Assembly: GCA_030428205.1 (NCBI GenBank)
Contig: JAUIBK010000004.1
Coordinates: forward strand, 1-64,000
Length of the DNA stretch: 64,000 bases
Reading direction: 5' to 3'
Origin: a bacterium
GTDB lineage: Bacteria; Bdellovibrionota_C; UBA2361; RFPC01
The position numbers and the translations under genes are program-made. The notes under the pieces were generated by a model that did no database searches, was not told the DNA's origin, and saw only the letters and a program-made list of their open reading frames with translations. Of the stretch, positions 17,903 to 26,924 are shown piece after piece. Every line of letters starts with the position of its first letter. Positions within the stretch are counted from its first letter, which is position 1.

Positions 17903-18403
17903 ATGATTCGCCACGGAGTGCTTTCTCCAGTTGAAAACACAGTAGAAAAAAGGCGCGATGCCTTTACGCTCAACTATGTGGCGCTCATTCTTATTATTCT
18001 CTGCTTTTCGGCTACGTTTACTGTTGGTCCAAAGATGGAGTTAGAACTCCTTTGGGCGGGGAATACACCAGATAAGGCAAGCTATCCAAAAGCCCCCGAA
18101 TCAACTCCATTTAGCGATCTGACATACACATCACTGTTTTCTCAAGGCACCTCAGAGCTTGACGGAGCTAGCCTTGATGCTTTAGCAAGTGCGTTACTTC
18201 AACACGATATCAATGTTGAGATCTCACTCTATATGTCCCCCGATGCAGACTCGTATGAGTTAGTTGTGGCACGTAGTGTGACGCTCTTTCGAGCACTTGT
18301 CAGACACGGGGTTCCTGCGTACTCCATCCAACTTGCCTCTTTTGAAAGAGGCTCAGAGACACAAGCCCAGGTGCGATTTCACTGGGAGGAGGGTGAAAGA
18401 TGA
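17903..18403 (+). CDS. MotB-like protein 1 (degenerate stator/OmpA-like partner)
   Basis: A 166-residue protein with one N-terminal transmembrane helix (about 24-45, NYVALILIILCFSATFTV) and a short periplasmic domain. The segment ELVVARSVTLFRALVRHGVPAYSIQL resembles the peptidoglycan-binding helix and strand of MotB/OmpA C-domains. The usual NxxLSxxRA pattern is only partly kept, and the helix lacks the ion-binding aspartate. It sits between motA and a second MotB-like gene, overlapping the latter by 4 bases, so the three are co-translated. It may form a mixed complex with the next protein, or may be an accessory stator protein. Assignment rests on context and weak similarity. Confidence 0.6.
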   Translation: MIRHGVLSPVENTVEKRRDAFTLNYVALILIILCFSATFTVGPKMELELLWAGNTPDKASYPKAPESTPFSDLTYTSLFSQGTSELDGASLDALASALLQHDINVEISLYMSPDADSYELVVARSVTLFRALVRHGVPAYSIQLASFERGSETQAQVRFHWEEGER

Positions 18404-18987
18404 GTGGTGGTCCTAAGCGTGAAGCAGCAAAGAGTTGGCTTGTCTCATTTGGCGATCTTTTGACACTTTTGTTGTGTTTATTCCTCTTTCAGTTTTCAAA
18501 CAGCAGTATAAAAGAGCCCCAAAATAGTAGTGAAGATGGGGTAACTCATCAAAATGACACAACCGAACTCTCGCAAGGTATTTCAGAGTATGGAACACGG
18601 CACCGTGGCACCTTACTTGCACAATTAGAGAGTGGAACTCCGGTGATTGAGAGTGTTTTTGTCACGGATGAATTTATCTTAGACAACCACACTCTCAGGC
18701 AGGAAGGAGCGGACCGATTGAAAAACGTTGAAATTCCAGATGGATATGGACTTGAAAACGTGTCGGTACTGACTTTCTCTTGTGAATCATCCACACCGGA
18801 AGCTCTCAGTTGGCTTGAGTCAACAGGGAGAGCACTTAGTATTCAGCGTCAACTCATTGACGCGGGGTATGATCGAAAACAGATAGCGGTAGAGGTACTT
18901 GGTCCGCACTGTTATTCAGAGCGTTTTTCTTATTCGAAAGAGGGAATGACTGCTCTGGTACGTTTTCAGTTAAAGGCAACGGCATAA
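18400..18987 (+). CDS. motB: MotB-like stator protein 2 (carries the proton-binding Asp)
   Basis: A 195-residue protein beginning with a short basic tail and SWLVSFGDLLTLLLCLFLFQF, the MotB transmembrane helix with the invariant ion-binding Asp (residue 19). The C-terminal region (LSWLESTGRALSIQRQLIDAGYDRKQI) matches the OmpA-like peptidoglycan-binding core, but it is shorter than E. coli MotB (308 aa) and lacks several canonical residues. Together with MotA it should form the torque-generating stator. Overlap with the preceding MotB-like gene (ATGA type) and a 1-base gap to fliL show tight operon structure. Confidence 0.78.
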   Translation: MSGGPKREAAKSWLVSFGDLLTLLLCLFLFQFSNSSIKEPQNSSEDGVTHQNDTTELSQGISEYGTRHRGTLLAQLESGTPVIESVFVTDEFILDNHTLRQEGADRLKNVEIPDGYGLENVSVLTFSCESSTPEALSWLESTGRALSIQRQLIDAGYDRKQIAVEVLGPHCYSERFSYSKEGMTALVRFQLKATA

Positions 18988-18988
18988 G

Positions 18989-19558
18989 ATGGCTGAAGAA
19001 GAAGAAAACAACGAAGCAACAGAAGAAGAAGCGACAGAAGGATCTTCTGAGAATGCAAGTGGTGGGAGCAAGAAGATGCTCCTGATCGGTGGTGGTGTCT
19101 TAGGGCTTCTCCTTTTGATCGGCACACCTCTTGTTATCATGAGTTTAGGTGGTGAAGAAGAAGTGCCTACCGAACAACTTGAAGCTACAGCTGCTCAAGA
19201 TGAGCAAAATGTGATCTTTGAAGGGTTTGGTGAGGAAGATGAGCTTGATGAAGACGAAGAGACTCTCGGCGCAATCTTTCCGATGGAGACCTTCGTTGTC
19301 AATTTGAGCACTGGTGGATACTTACGTTGCCAGGCGCAGATTGAATTTGAAACTCGTAATGTTCCACGAAGGTATTATACGAAATCAGTTCCCATTCGTG
19401 ACGCTATCATCTCACTTATGTCGCAACAGAATAAGGAGGATCTCCTTGAGCTTAAAGCACGAGGGCGTCTGAAAGATGAAATTCGAACCGTGATCAACGA
19501 GATTCTCAAAGGTGAGGATGTTCGAACGGTTTATTTTACACAATTTCTCATTCAGTAG
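18989..19558 (+). CDS. fliL: Flagellar basal-body protein FliL
   Basis: A 189-residue protein with an acidic cytosolic tail (EEEENNEATEEEATEG), one transmembrane helix (about 31-52) and a periplasmic SPFH-like domain. That domain is recognisable from FPMETFVVNLSTGGYLRCQAQIEFE and the final KGEDVRTVYFTQFLIQ. FliL surrounds the stator and tunes torque. The position between motB-like genes and fliM is the classical one. The acidic linker (EEDELDEDEETLG) after the helix is longer than usual. Confidence 0.88.
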   Translation: MAEEEENNEATEEEATEGSSENASGGSKKMLLIGGGVLGLLLLIGTPLVIMSLGGEEEVPTEQLEATAAQDEQNVIFEGFGEEDELDEDEETLGAIFPMETFVVNLSTGGYLRCQAQIEFETRNVPRRYYTKSVPIRDAIISLMSQQNKEDLLELKARGRLKDEIRTVINEILKGEDVRTVYFTQFLIQ

Positions 19559-19583
19559 CGGTTGATTAGGAGAAACGAGGTTT

Positions 19584-20606
19584 ATGAATCAGGTTCTAAC
19601 ACAAGACGAGATTAACTCCCTTCTACGTGGTCTCTCTGACGGAGATATAGAAGAGGATAGCGTCGAAACGGAAGACGCGCCCAATGCGAAAAAGTTCGAT
19701 CTTGCGAATCAAGAACGAATCATTCGTGGTCGTATGCCGACCATGGAGCTCATTCATGACCGTTTTGCACGACAGTTCCGCTCCTCTCTCGGTAACTTCC
19801 TTGGACGTACCTGTTTTGCCAACGTCGGTGGAATTGAGATGATTAAGTTCGGGCTTTTTATGAAAAAGCTCCCACTGCCTTCCTCTCTCCATATTTTCCG
19901 TATGCCTCCACTGAGCGGATATGCGCTCATGGTTGTTTCTTCTCCGCTTGTCTTTGGAATCGTCGACGCGCTTTTCGGTGGTGGGGGACAAGGAAGAGTG
20001 AAAATCGAAGGTCGAGAATACACACCAATTGAAACCCGCCTGATCGGTAAGGTGGTGATGATGGCGCTTGATGTTCTCAAAGATGCTTGGGCACCTATTC
20101 ATCCTGTTGATTTTGTTTACGTTCGCTCAGAATTTAACCCACTCGCGATTGCGATTGTACCGCCAACTGATGTGGTCATCATTGTGACGATCGAAGTTGA
20201 ACTTGAGCAAGAGAGCACGACGCTCACTCTTTGTACGCCGTACTCTACGATTGAACCTCTTCGAAGTAAGCTTGCGACCGGTTTTCAAAGCACGCGTCTT
20301 GAAGCTGATTCTGGTGTCGTAAAAAGAATGAATTCAAATGTGATGCAGACGATGGCAAATCTCAAAGTTCAGCTTGCACAGGGGGCCATCAAAACAGAAG
20401 ATTTTCTCGCGCTCAAAGAGGGCGACATTATGCCTCTTGATACGTATCCGACGGAGGAAGCGATTGTTATGGTTGAGGGTGCACCGAAATACTATGCCTT
20501 CGTGGGAAGTTATCGTGGAAACCGAGCGGCTCGCATCACCAAAGCTATTCCTAAAGAAGATTTAATTAACTACCAGAATAAGCAGGAGATTATTAAGTAT
20601 GGCTGA
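19584..20606 (+). CDS. fliM: Flagellar motor switch protein FliM
   Basis: A 340-residue C-ring protein. The N-terminal LTQDEINSLLRGL is the CheY-P binding motif. The middle domain has the conserved SSLGNFLGRTCFANVGGIEMIKFG and SSPLVFGIVDALFGGGGQ segments. The C-terminal SpoA domain contains LKEGDIMPLDTYPTEEAIV. FliM transmits chemotaxis signals to the rotor. Good AGGAG spacing precedes ATG 19584. The gene overlaps fliN by 8 bases. Confidence 0.96.
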   Translation: MNQVLTQDEINSLLRGLSDGDIEEDSVETEDAPNAKKFDLANQERIIRGRMPTMELIHDRFARQFRSSLGNFLGRTCFANVGGIEMIKFGLFMKKLPLPSSLHIFRMPPLSGYALMVVSSPLVFGIVDALFGGGGQGRVKIEGREYTPIETRLIGKVVMMALDVLKDAWAPIHPVDFVYVRSEFNPLAIAIVPPTDVVIIVTIEVELEQESTTLTLCTPYSTIEPLRSKLATGFQSTRLEADSGVVKRMNSNVMQTMANLKVQLAQGAIKTEDFLALKEGDIMPLDTYPTEEAIVMVEGAPKYYAFVGSYRGNRAARITKAIPKEDLINYQNKQEIIKYG

Positions 20607-21006
20607 TGAAGAAAATGCACCGGAAGAGTCTCCGGAAGGTGCACCAGAAGAAGCAAGTGTAGATCCTGCCGTTGAAGAGGGTCTTGAGGGGGTTGCTGAG
20701 GCTGCAGGTGAAGCGATTGATGCAGCAGAAGCTGTAGCAGCATCACCTGCGCGCACGGTTGAATTCATCAAGGAAGTGCCTCTTGCCGTTACGGTTGAGG
20801 TGGGTCGATCGCGAATGACCATCCAAGATCTGCTCCAGCTCGGACAGGGATCGGTTGTTGAGCTCACAAAACTCGCTGGTGATCCACTCGATATTTTCAT
20901 TAACGGAAAGCAGGTCGCTTACGGTGAAGCTGTGATTGTTAATGAGAAGTTTGGTATTCGACTAACGGAAATTATCTCACCAGAAGAGCGACTCAAGCAT
21001 GTATAA
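20599..21006 (+). CDS. fliN: Flagellar motor switch protein FliN
   Basis: A 135-residue protein with an acidic, alanine-rich N-terminal half and a C-terminal SpoA domain (VPLAVTVEVGRSRMTIQDLLQLGQGSVVELTKLAGDPLDIFINGKQVAYGEAVIVNEKFGIRLTEI is the region, about residues 55-130). FliN forms the base of the C-ring and also helps dock export substrates. It overlaps both fliM and fliO by 8 bases. Confidence 0.95.
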   Translation: MADEENAPEESPEGAPEEASVDPAVEEGLEGVAEAAGEAIDAAEAVAASPARTVEFIKEVPLAVTVEVGRSRMTIQDLLQLGQGSVVELTKLAGDPLDIFINGKQVAYGEAVIVNEKFGIRLTEIISPEERLKHV

Positions 21007-21541
21007 CCAAAGTAGTAAGAAGTGCATTGCAGTTTTTGTTTGTCTGCTTCTTGTATGCGGGATTCCTGTTGGGGTTCAGGCTGAGTCGGATGTCCCAGCG
21101 AAAGAACAGCCGCAAGCTGAGCAGACAACAAAGCTTGAGCGAACAAAAGCGCTTGTTGAGGCTGCTCAGAGTGGTCAAGGTGTAATCCAAGCATCTGAAA
21201 CTCCAGAAGCAAGTGAGCTTTCGCTCATGAAAGTATTTCAGGGACTCGCTCTTTGTATCGGAGCTTTTTTAATCTTTATCTGGGGGCTCAAAAAGCTCAA
21301 TGGAGGAGCTGCTCAAACCGGAAACCGTCGCTTAACAGTTCTTGAAAAAATTCCCGTAGCTCCAAAAACCTCACTTTTGCTTGTACGAGTAGATCAACGC
21401 GATGTTCTGATCGGTGTTGGCGCTGAAAATGTATCATTTCTCTCTGATGCTGGAACAAAGCTTCGTCCTAAGAATGACGAGCAGATTTTTTTCTCAGATA
21501 TTGTTGAAGGCATAGAGTCTCAGGAGGAGAGATGTCAGTAG
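20999..21541 (+). CDS. fliO: Flagellar biosynthetic protein FliO
   Basis: A 180-residue protein with a signal-like N-terminus ending GVQA, a periplasmic segment, one transmembrane helix (about 72-95, VFQGLALCIGAFLIFIWGLKKL) and a cytosolic FliO domain with RRLTVLEKIPVAPKTSLLLVRV. FliO is a chaperone for assembling the FliP ring of the export gate. Its position between fliN and fliP, with overlaps on both sides, supports the name. Confidence 0.9.
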   Translation: MYNQSSKKCIAVFVCLLLVCGIPVGVQAESDVPAKEQPQAEQTTKLERTKALVEAAQSGQGVIQASETPEASELSLMKVFQGLALCIGAFLIFIWGLKKLNGGAAQTGNRRLTVLEKIPVAPKTSLLLVRVDQRDVLIGVGAENVSFLSDAGTKLRPKNDEQIFFSDIVEGIESQEERCQ

Positions 21542-22341
21542 TATATCAGACTCTTTTATTCTTCCTTTCTTCACGTATGGTACGGTTTGGTTTTTATAGT
21601 ACCGCAGTTCTTTTCTTATTCCCGGACTTAGCTCACGCAGCTGGTGAAGTCAGTGAGCCTACCTCAGTTACCCTTTCATTGGGGAGTACAGACATGATGA
21701 GCGAGGAGGGGGTATCAAGTGCCCTCAAGATGCTTATTTTGGCTAGTGCGGTCACGTTTGGTCCAGCTGCTGTACTTACGATGACCTGCTTTACTCGAAT
21801 TGCAGTTGTGCTCTCCATGACTCGACAATCACTTGGGACGCAACAGATGCCACCAAATATGGTGATTACTGGGCTTGCACTCTTTTTGACGATAAACATC
21901 ATGGGTCCAGTATTTAACCAGGTTTATACCGAGGCACTTCATCCTTACATGGATGGGCAGATGAGTGGGGAAGAGGCTTGGCGAAAAGGCTCAGAGCCAA
22001 TGAAGAAATTTCTTGTGAACCATTCTCGTGAGCAAGATCTCGCACTTTTTATTGACATCACGCAGTCCGAGTTCCCGGAAAAACCTGAGGACGTTGGACT
22101 CAACGTCGCCATACCTGCTTTTGTTTTGAGTGAGCTCAATACAGCGTTTCAAATTGGATTTCTTATCGCATTACCATTTCTGGTTCTTGATATGGTGGTG
22201 TCGTCGGTATTGACCTCGATGAGCATGATTACGCTCCCCCCGGTGGTCATCTCGTTGCCACTTAAATTGATGCTCTTTGTTGTCGTTGATGGCTGGCATC
22301 TCATCATCCAATCGCTTGTACAGACGTATCATGTAACTTAG
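21532..22341 (+). CDS. fliP: Flagellar export gate protein FliP
   Basis: A 269-residue membrane protein of the export gate (FliP5FliQ4FliR1). After a signal-like N-terminus come TCFTRIAVVLSMTRQSLGTQQMPPN, the family signature, and the C-terminal IPAFVLSELNTAFQIGFLIALPFLVLDMVVSSVL block. Complete and of normal length. It overlaps fliO by 10 bases. Confidence 0.97.
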   Translation: MSVVYQTLLFFLSSRMVRFGFYSTAVLFLFPDLAHAAGEVSEPTSVTLSLGSTDMMSEEGVSSALKMLILASAVTFGPAAVLTMTCFTRIAVVLSMTRQSLGTQQMPPNMVITGLALFLTINIMGPVFNQVYTEALHPYMDGQMSGEEAWRKGSEPMKKFLVNHSREQDLALFIDITQSEFPEKPEDVGLNVAIPAFVLSELNTAFQIGFLIALPFLVLDMVVSSVLTSMSMITLPPVVISLPLKLMLFVVVDGWHLIIQSLVQTYHVT

Positions 22342-22352
22342 GAGGTAGGTGA

Positions 22353-22622
22353 GTGGATATTGATCAGTTCTTAAAATTTGGCCAAATGGGAATTGAAACC
22401 GCTGTGCTCGTCTCTGCGCCAGTGCTTGTACTTGGTCTTGTCGCTGGGCTTGCGGTGAGTATTTTCCAAGCCGCTACCTCAATTAACGATGCAGCGCTCG
22501 CTTTTATACCAAAGATCGCATCCGCTGTTGTCGGACTTGTCCTCTTTGGACATTTTATGATCAACCGTATTGCCTCATTTACGACGTGGCTCTATGAGCA
22601 TATCGCTACTATTGGGCCTTAG
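22353..22622 (+). CDS. fliQ: Flagellar export gate protein FliQ
   Basis: An 89-residue protein with two transmembrane helices. Helix 1 carries the APVLVLGLVAGLAVSIFQAATSI signature and helix 2 the KIASAVVGLVLFGHFMI block. The GTG start at 22353 is fixed by GGAGG at 22341-22345. It is of exactly normal size and lies between fliP and fliR. Confidence 0.96.
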   Translation: MDIDQFLKFGQMGIETAVLVSAPVLVLGLVAGLAVSIFQAATSINDAALAFIPKIASAVVGLVLFGHFMINRIASFTTWLYEHIATIGP

Positions 22623-22639
22623 TTCATCGAGGAGCAGCA

Positions 22640-23464
22640 ATGCAGTTTAACGATCTCGATGTTGGAATACACCTCCTGAATAATTTTAATGTCCTCTGGA
22701 CATTTATGCTGCTCAATACCCGTTTCATTGGGATGATGAGCCTTCTCCCTGGAATTGGTGGAGGAGCTCAGGGCTTGAAAATTCGCTTTGGTGGCACTTT
22801 ACTTATGGCGCTTGCGTCACTGCCAGCTACCGAGATGGTCCCTCCTCCTGATAATATCGTTATGATGGGTGCAGGACTTCTTTCAGAGATGGTGCTTGGT
22901 GCTGTGATTGCATTTATTCCCTCTTTGCTCATTGCTGGAGCACAAACAGCCGGTCAATTATCATCAACAACAATGGGCCTCGGTGCGAGTCAACTCTTTG
23001 ATCCTTCAATGGGAGCAAGTGTTTCAGGCTTAGCGAAGCTCTTTGGTGATATGGTTGTGCTCGTGTTTCTCCTTGTTGGTGGACATTATGTCGTTATTAA
23101 GGCTGTTTCAGGACTTGGAGGAGAGATTATTCCGGGAACGTTTCTTATGGGAGGTTTGACGACAGAGCTCTTAATAAATCGCACCGCACATGTCTTTCAT
23201 GCAGGAGTTATGATCTCTGCTCCGGTAATTGTTGCTCTCCTTCTGACCCAATTTGTCATGGGACTTATCACGAAGGCTGTTCCAACAGTAAATATTTTTA
23301 TTGTAAGTTTTCCACTTACGATTGGTATTGGTCTTGTTCTTTCTGCGCTCTCGCTTCCTGACTTGGTAGCGCTTATTGATCGCGATGTACGTGCATCGGA
23401 GAATTCTATACTCGTATTACTCGAAGAGACTGAGCACCGAGAAGTGCATGTTAAATCTCCTTGA
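22640..23464 (+). CDS. fliR: Flagellar export gate protein FliR
   Basis: A 274-residue membrane protein with about six hydrophobic segments. LLNTRFIGMMSLLPGIGGG and GQLSSTTMGLGASQLFDPSMGASVSGLAKLF are family landmarks. It is the single-copy subunit closing the FliPQR gate. It ends the first flagellar transcription unit; an inverted repeat and a second sigma-54 promoter follow before flhB. Confidence 0.95.
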   Translation: MQFNDLDVGIHLLNNFNVLWTFMLLNTRFIGMMSLLPGIGGGAQGLKIRFGGTLLMALASLPATEMVPPPDNIVMMGAGLLSEMVLGAVIAFIPSLLIAGAQTAGQLSSTTMGLGASQLFDPSMGASVSGLAKLFGDMVVLVFLLVGGHYVVIKAVSGLGGEIIPGTFLMGGLTTELLINRTAHVFHAGVMISAPVIVALLLTQFVMGLITKAVPTVNIFIVSFPLTIGIGLVLSALSLPDLVALIDRDVRASENSILVLLEETEHREVHVKSP

Positions 23465-23489
23465 AGCACAGAGGGGCCCCATTTTAACA

Positions 23490-23540
23490 TTCATCACAGA
23501 GGCGCACAGAGGAATTGAAAAAACGATCCTCTGTGATGAA
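23490..23540. repeat. Inverted repeat between fliR and flhB
   Basis: Arms TTCATCACAGAGG (23490-23502) and CCTCTGTGATGAA (23528-23540) are perfect 13-base complements with a 25-base loop. The sequence differs from the other palindrome families here. It may end or stabilise the fliR-side transcript; there is no T-run. Confidence 0.85.
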
Positions 23541-23667
23541 CAAATCAACTGAGTGTTGTTTGCTGTTTGAGAGGAGATGAATGTCAGCCTTTTGACAATA
23601 GCGACAAGAAGAGGTCGCTTATCTCTCGATATCTCACCTAATTTCAGCTACTTAGGCTCAAAATTGT

Positions 23668-23684
23668 CGGCACAGAGCTTGCTT
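23668..23684 (+). promoter_or_regulatory. Sigma-54 promoter upstream of flhB
   Basis: CGGCACAGAGCTTGCTT fits the -24/-12 pattern, with 10 bases between GG (23669-23670) and GC (23681-23682). Transcription would begin near 23694, about 35 bases before the flhB ATG. This divides the flagellar genes into two sigma-54 units, motA-fliR and flhB-fliA. Confidence 0.78.
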
Positions 23685-23729
23685 TTTGCCTCTGTAAGGA
23701 AACGTTTCTCACAATCCAAGTAGAAGAGT

Positions 23730-24824
23730 ATGTCTGAACATTCAACCCCCGAAGAACGGACCGAGATGCCCACCGAGCGTCGGATGGGCCAACTGCGAAA
23801 AGACGGTGCTGTTCACTTATCAACTGAGGTCGCTCAGGTTTCGGCTCTACTCGCGGGGTTTCTCTGCCTCTTCTACCTTGCTGGATGGATGATTAATGAC
23901 ATGAAGAGATATCTTGTTGATATTTTTCAAGAGGTTGGTCGTCCCCACCATTTCACAGAACTTACTGCCTTTGAGTATGCCGAAGACGCCTTTCGAAGGT
24001 TTGCTCCTGAAGTTGCTTTACTCTCGATAGTCGTTGCTACGGTAGCAACACTTGCCGTAATGCTCCAAACCAAGTGGAATGTAAAACAAAAAAAAGTTGA
24101 GTTTAAATTTAAAAATCTTAATCCAATCAATGGAATTAAAAAAGTAATTTCAACTGACGGAGCCGTTAAAACACTGAAAGCACTTTTCAAGCTCTGCCTC
24201 ATACTTCCTATTGGATATCTCGCACTCAAATTCTATGCACCAGGAATGGTTCAGTTGATGCACACAACTGTTCCATCAATCATGGATTTTATTGCAACGG
24301 CTATCCATGATCTTTTCTGGGACATTTTTATTATCCTCTTTCTCTTTGCCCTCTTTGATTATTTTTGGACCCGTTATCAGTGGTTCCGCCAAAACAAAAT
24401 GACCAAAGAAGAAGTAAAAGATGAAAAGAAAGCGATTGAAGGGGATGAAGCGACCAAGCGTAAGATCGTAGCAAAAGGTCTCCAACGTATTATGGAGCGT
24501 ATCCAAAATAGCGTTCCGCAAGCTGATGTAGTGATTACCAACCCGACGCACTATGCGGTTGCCTTGAAATATGATCGGGATGAAATGGTTGCTCCACGGG
24601 TTGTCGCAAAAGGGAAAGGATTTCTCGCTCTACGTATTCGAAAGATTGCGAAAGAGGCCAATGTTCCAATTCTCGAACGAAAGCCGCTAGCACGAGCGCT
24701 CTATGCTTCAGTTGAAGTAGGCGCAGAGATTCCTCGTGAACTCTTTAAGGCAGTGGCTGAAGTGCTTGCCTACGTATACAAGCTCAAAAACCCTTGGGGC
24801 AATAGACAACAATCAGGAGCGTAA
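23730..24824 (+). CDS. flhB: Flagellar export protein FlhB
   Basis: A 364-residue export switch protein. Four transmembrane helices in the first 215 residues are followed by a cytosolic domain with the autocleavage motif NPTH (271-274) in VITNPTHYAVALKYD, so self-cleavage and substrate-specificity switching should be intact. KRKIVAKGLQRIMERI forms the linker helix. A free paralogue of the C-terminal half lies at 51199-51513. Confidence 0.97.
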   Translation: MSEHSTPEERTEMPTERRMGQLRKDGAVHLSTEVAQVSALLAGFLCLFYLAGWMINDMKRYLVDIFQEVGRPHHFTELTAFEYAEDAFRRFAPEVALLSIVVATVATLAVMLQTKWNVKQKKVEFKFKNLNPINGIKKVISTDGAVKTLKALFKLCLILPIGYLALKFYAPGMVQLMHTTVPSIMDFIATAIHDLFWDIFIILFLFALFDYFWTRYQWFRQNKMTKEEVKDEKKAIEGDEATKRKIVAKGLQRIMERIQNSVPQADVVITNPTHYAVALKYDRDEMVAPRVVAKGKGFLALRIRKIAKEANVPILERKPLARALYASVEVGAEIPRELFKAVAEVLAYVYKLKNPWGNRQQSGA

Positions 24825-24830
24825 GAAGAG

Positions 24831-26921
24831 ATGGCAGAAGAAGAAAAGAATAGACTCAAAGACCTGAAAGCATCATCGGTACCTATTGCCCTCATTGGTA
24901 TCCTGACGATTCTTCTTATCCCGATACCTACGGCACTGCTCGATGTGTTCTTAGCGCTGAACATTACAACGTCTCTCATCGTTCTCTTTGTCTCACTCTA
25001 TATGTCGAAGGCGGTTGATTTTACCTCATTTCCTGCCTTGCTCCTTATTACCACCATGTTTCGACTCGCAATGAACGTTGCCTCAACTCGTCTCATTCTT
25101 CTCAATGGTGATAGTGGGATGGATGCTGCTGGTAACGTTATTCAAGCGTTTGGTGAGTTTGTTGTCGGTGGTAGCTTTGTCGTCGGGGTCGTTATCTTTC
25201 TTGCTATTAGTATTGTGAACTTAAAGGTCATCACGAAAGGTTCGAGTCGTATTGCTGAGGTCGCTGCAAGATTTACTCTCGATGCGATGCCCGGTAAACA
25301 GATGGCGATTGATTCCGATCTCAATACTGGCTTGATAGATGAAGACGAAGCAAAAGAACGCCGAAAAGAGCTCTCTCGTGAGGCTGAGTTTTATGGAGCT
25401 ATGGATGGTGCGGCTAAGTTCGTAACGGGAGACGCGGTCGCAGGGCTTTTTATCACCGGAATTAACATCGTTGGTGGCCTCTTTGTTGGTATCGTTCAAA
25501 AAGGAATGGAGTGGCAACTTGCTGCGGAAACGTACACCCTCCTTACCATTGGTGATGGACTCGTGAGTCAGATCCCTTCCATCATTATTTCAACCGCTGC
25601 TGGTCTCATTGTCGCTCGTGCGGCTTCGGGTGATGACCTCGGGAACGAAGTACTTAAACAGTTAGGACGAACAACAAAGCCACTCTATTTAGCTTCTGGC
25701 GTATGTGCTGGGTTAGCCATTGTTCCAGGCTTGCCATTTATTCCATTTACTGTACTGGGACTCTTCTGTTTTGCCATGGGGATGGTTCGCCGCAAAGCTA
25801 TTCAAAATGCTGAATCTGGTGTGACAATAGGCACAGATGATTCTCCAATTGAAATTGACAATAATGCTCCAAAGCCTGGAAGTACGGAAGAAGTAACTGG
25901 TCTCCTCGGTATGGATACCCTTGAACTCGAAGTGGGATATGAGCTTGTATCGCTTGTTGAAGGAGGTGATCTTGTTGAACGGATCCGATCGCTTCGAAGA
26001 CAGTTTGCCATTGATTATGGGTTTATCGTTCCTCCTATTCACATTCGAGATAATGTACGTATTAAACCGAGTGAGTATCGATTCCTCTTACGTGGAGCTG
26101 ATATAGGAAAGGGAGAGCTAAAATCGCACTACCTTCTTGCGATGGATCCGGGAACGGTTACCGCCCCAATGGAAGGGGATGCAACCAAGGAGCCTGCTTT
26201 TGGTCTTGATGCTATTTGGATTCGTGAGTCCGAAAAAGAGCGAGCACAATTTTCGGGTTATACTGTTGTTGATCTCTCAACGGTTATTACTACGCACCTC
26301 ACAGAGGTTGTGCGTTCACATATGCACGAACTTATTGGCCGCCAAGAGGTCCAGCATCTCCTTGATAATATCGCTAAGGATAGTCCGAAAGTGGTCGAGG
26401 AGCTTGTGCCCGGGCTCCTCACCGTGGGGCAGGTGCAGCAAGTATTACAGCAACTCTTACGTGAACAGATAAGCATTCGTGATCTGAAAACAATCCTTGA
26501 AACCCTTGCTGACTGGGCACCTAATATGAAGCATCCAGAGAAGCTTGCTGAATACGTGAGACGAAAGCTCAGTCGAACGATTACCGCAAAATATACTTCC
26601 GATGAAGGAGTGCTCCCTATTGCGAGTCTTCATCCTGCTCTCGAACGTGATCTCTGCAACGCAGTACAGCAAACTGAAGAAGGTTCATTTCTTGCGCTTG
26701 AGCCTTCCCACGCACAACAGTTTATCAATCGCCTCAGTACGGCTTCGATGAAGTTTATTGAGCAAGGACAAACTCCACTTATCCTCGCACCAAATCATCT
26801 CCGTTCAGCGCTCTATCATTTTGTTGAACGGTTTGTGCCTGGGTATGCGGTGATCAGCCATCAAGAGATTGCTCCGAATACAAAAGTACAATCAATGGGT
26901 GTTATAGCGTTAGAGGAATAA
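24831..26921 (+). CDS. flhA: Flagellar export protein FlhA
   Basis: A 696-residue export-gate ring protein. The N-terminal half has eight transmembrane helices with the FHIPEP-type loop (SRIAEVAARFTLDAMPGKQMAIDSDLNTG). The C-terminal half has the cytosolic ring domain (FVPPIHIRDN-like VPPIHIRDNVRIKPSEY). It docks chaperone-substrate complexes and couples export to the proton motive force. It begins 6 bases after flhB and is full length. Confidence 0.97.
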   Translation: MAEEEKNRLKDLKASSVPIALIGILTILLIPIPTALLDVFLALNITTSLIVLFVSLYMSKAVDFTSFPALLLITTMFRLAMNVASTRLILLNGDSGMDAAGNVIQAFGEFVVGGSFVVGVVIFLAISIVNLKVITKGSSRIAEVAARFTLDAMPGKQMAIDSDLNTGLIDEDEAKERRKELSREAEFYGAMDGAAKFVTGDAVAGLFITGINIVGGLFVGIVQKGMEWQLAAETYTLLTIGDGLVSQIPSIIISTAAGLIVARAASGDDLGNEVLKQLGRTTKPLYLASGVCAGLAIVPGLPFIPFTVLGLFCFAMGMVRRKAIQNAESGVTIGTDDSPIEIDNNAPKPGSTEEVTGLLGMDTLELEVGYELVSLVEGGDLVERIRSLRRQFAIDYGFIVPPIHIRDNVRIKPSEYRFLLRGADIGKGELKSHYLLAMDPGTVTAPMEGDATKEPAFGLDAIWIRESEKERAQFSGYTVVDLSTVITTHLTEVVRSHMHELIGRQEVQHLLDNIAKDSPKVVEELVPGLLTVGQVQQVLQQLLREQISIRDLKTILETLADWAPNMKHPEKLAEYVRRKLSRTITAKYTSDEGVLPIASLHPALERDLCNAVQQTEEGSFLALEPSHAQQFINRLSTASMKFIEQGQTPLILAPNHLRSALYHFVERFVPGYAVISHQEIAPNTKVQSMGVIALEE

Positions 26922-26924
26922 GAA

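Noticed and set aside
23577..23723. 48-codon reading frame upstream of flhB
   Set aside because: Its Shine-Dalgarno directly abuts the ATG, the sigma-54 promoter lies inside it, and the translation looks random.
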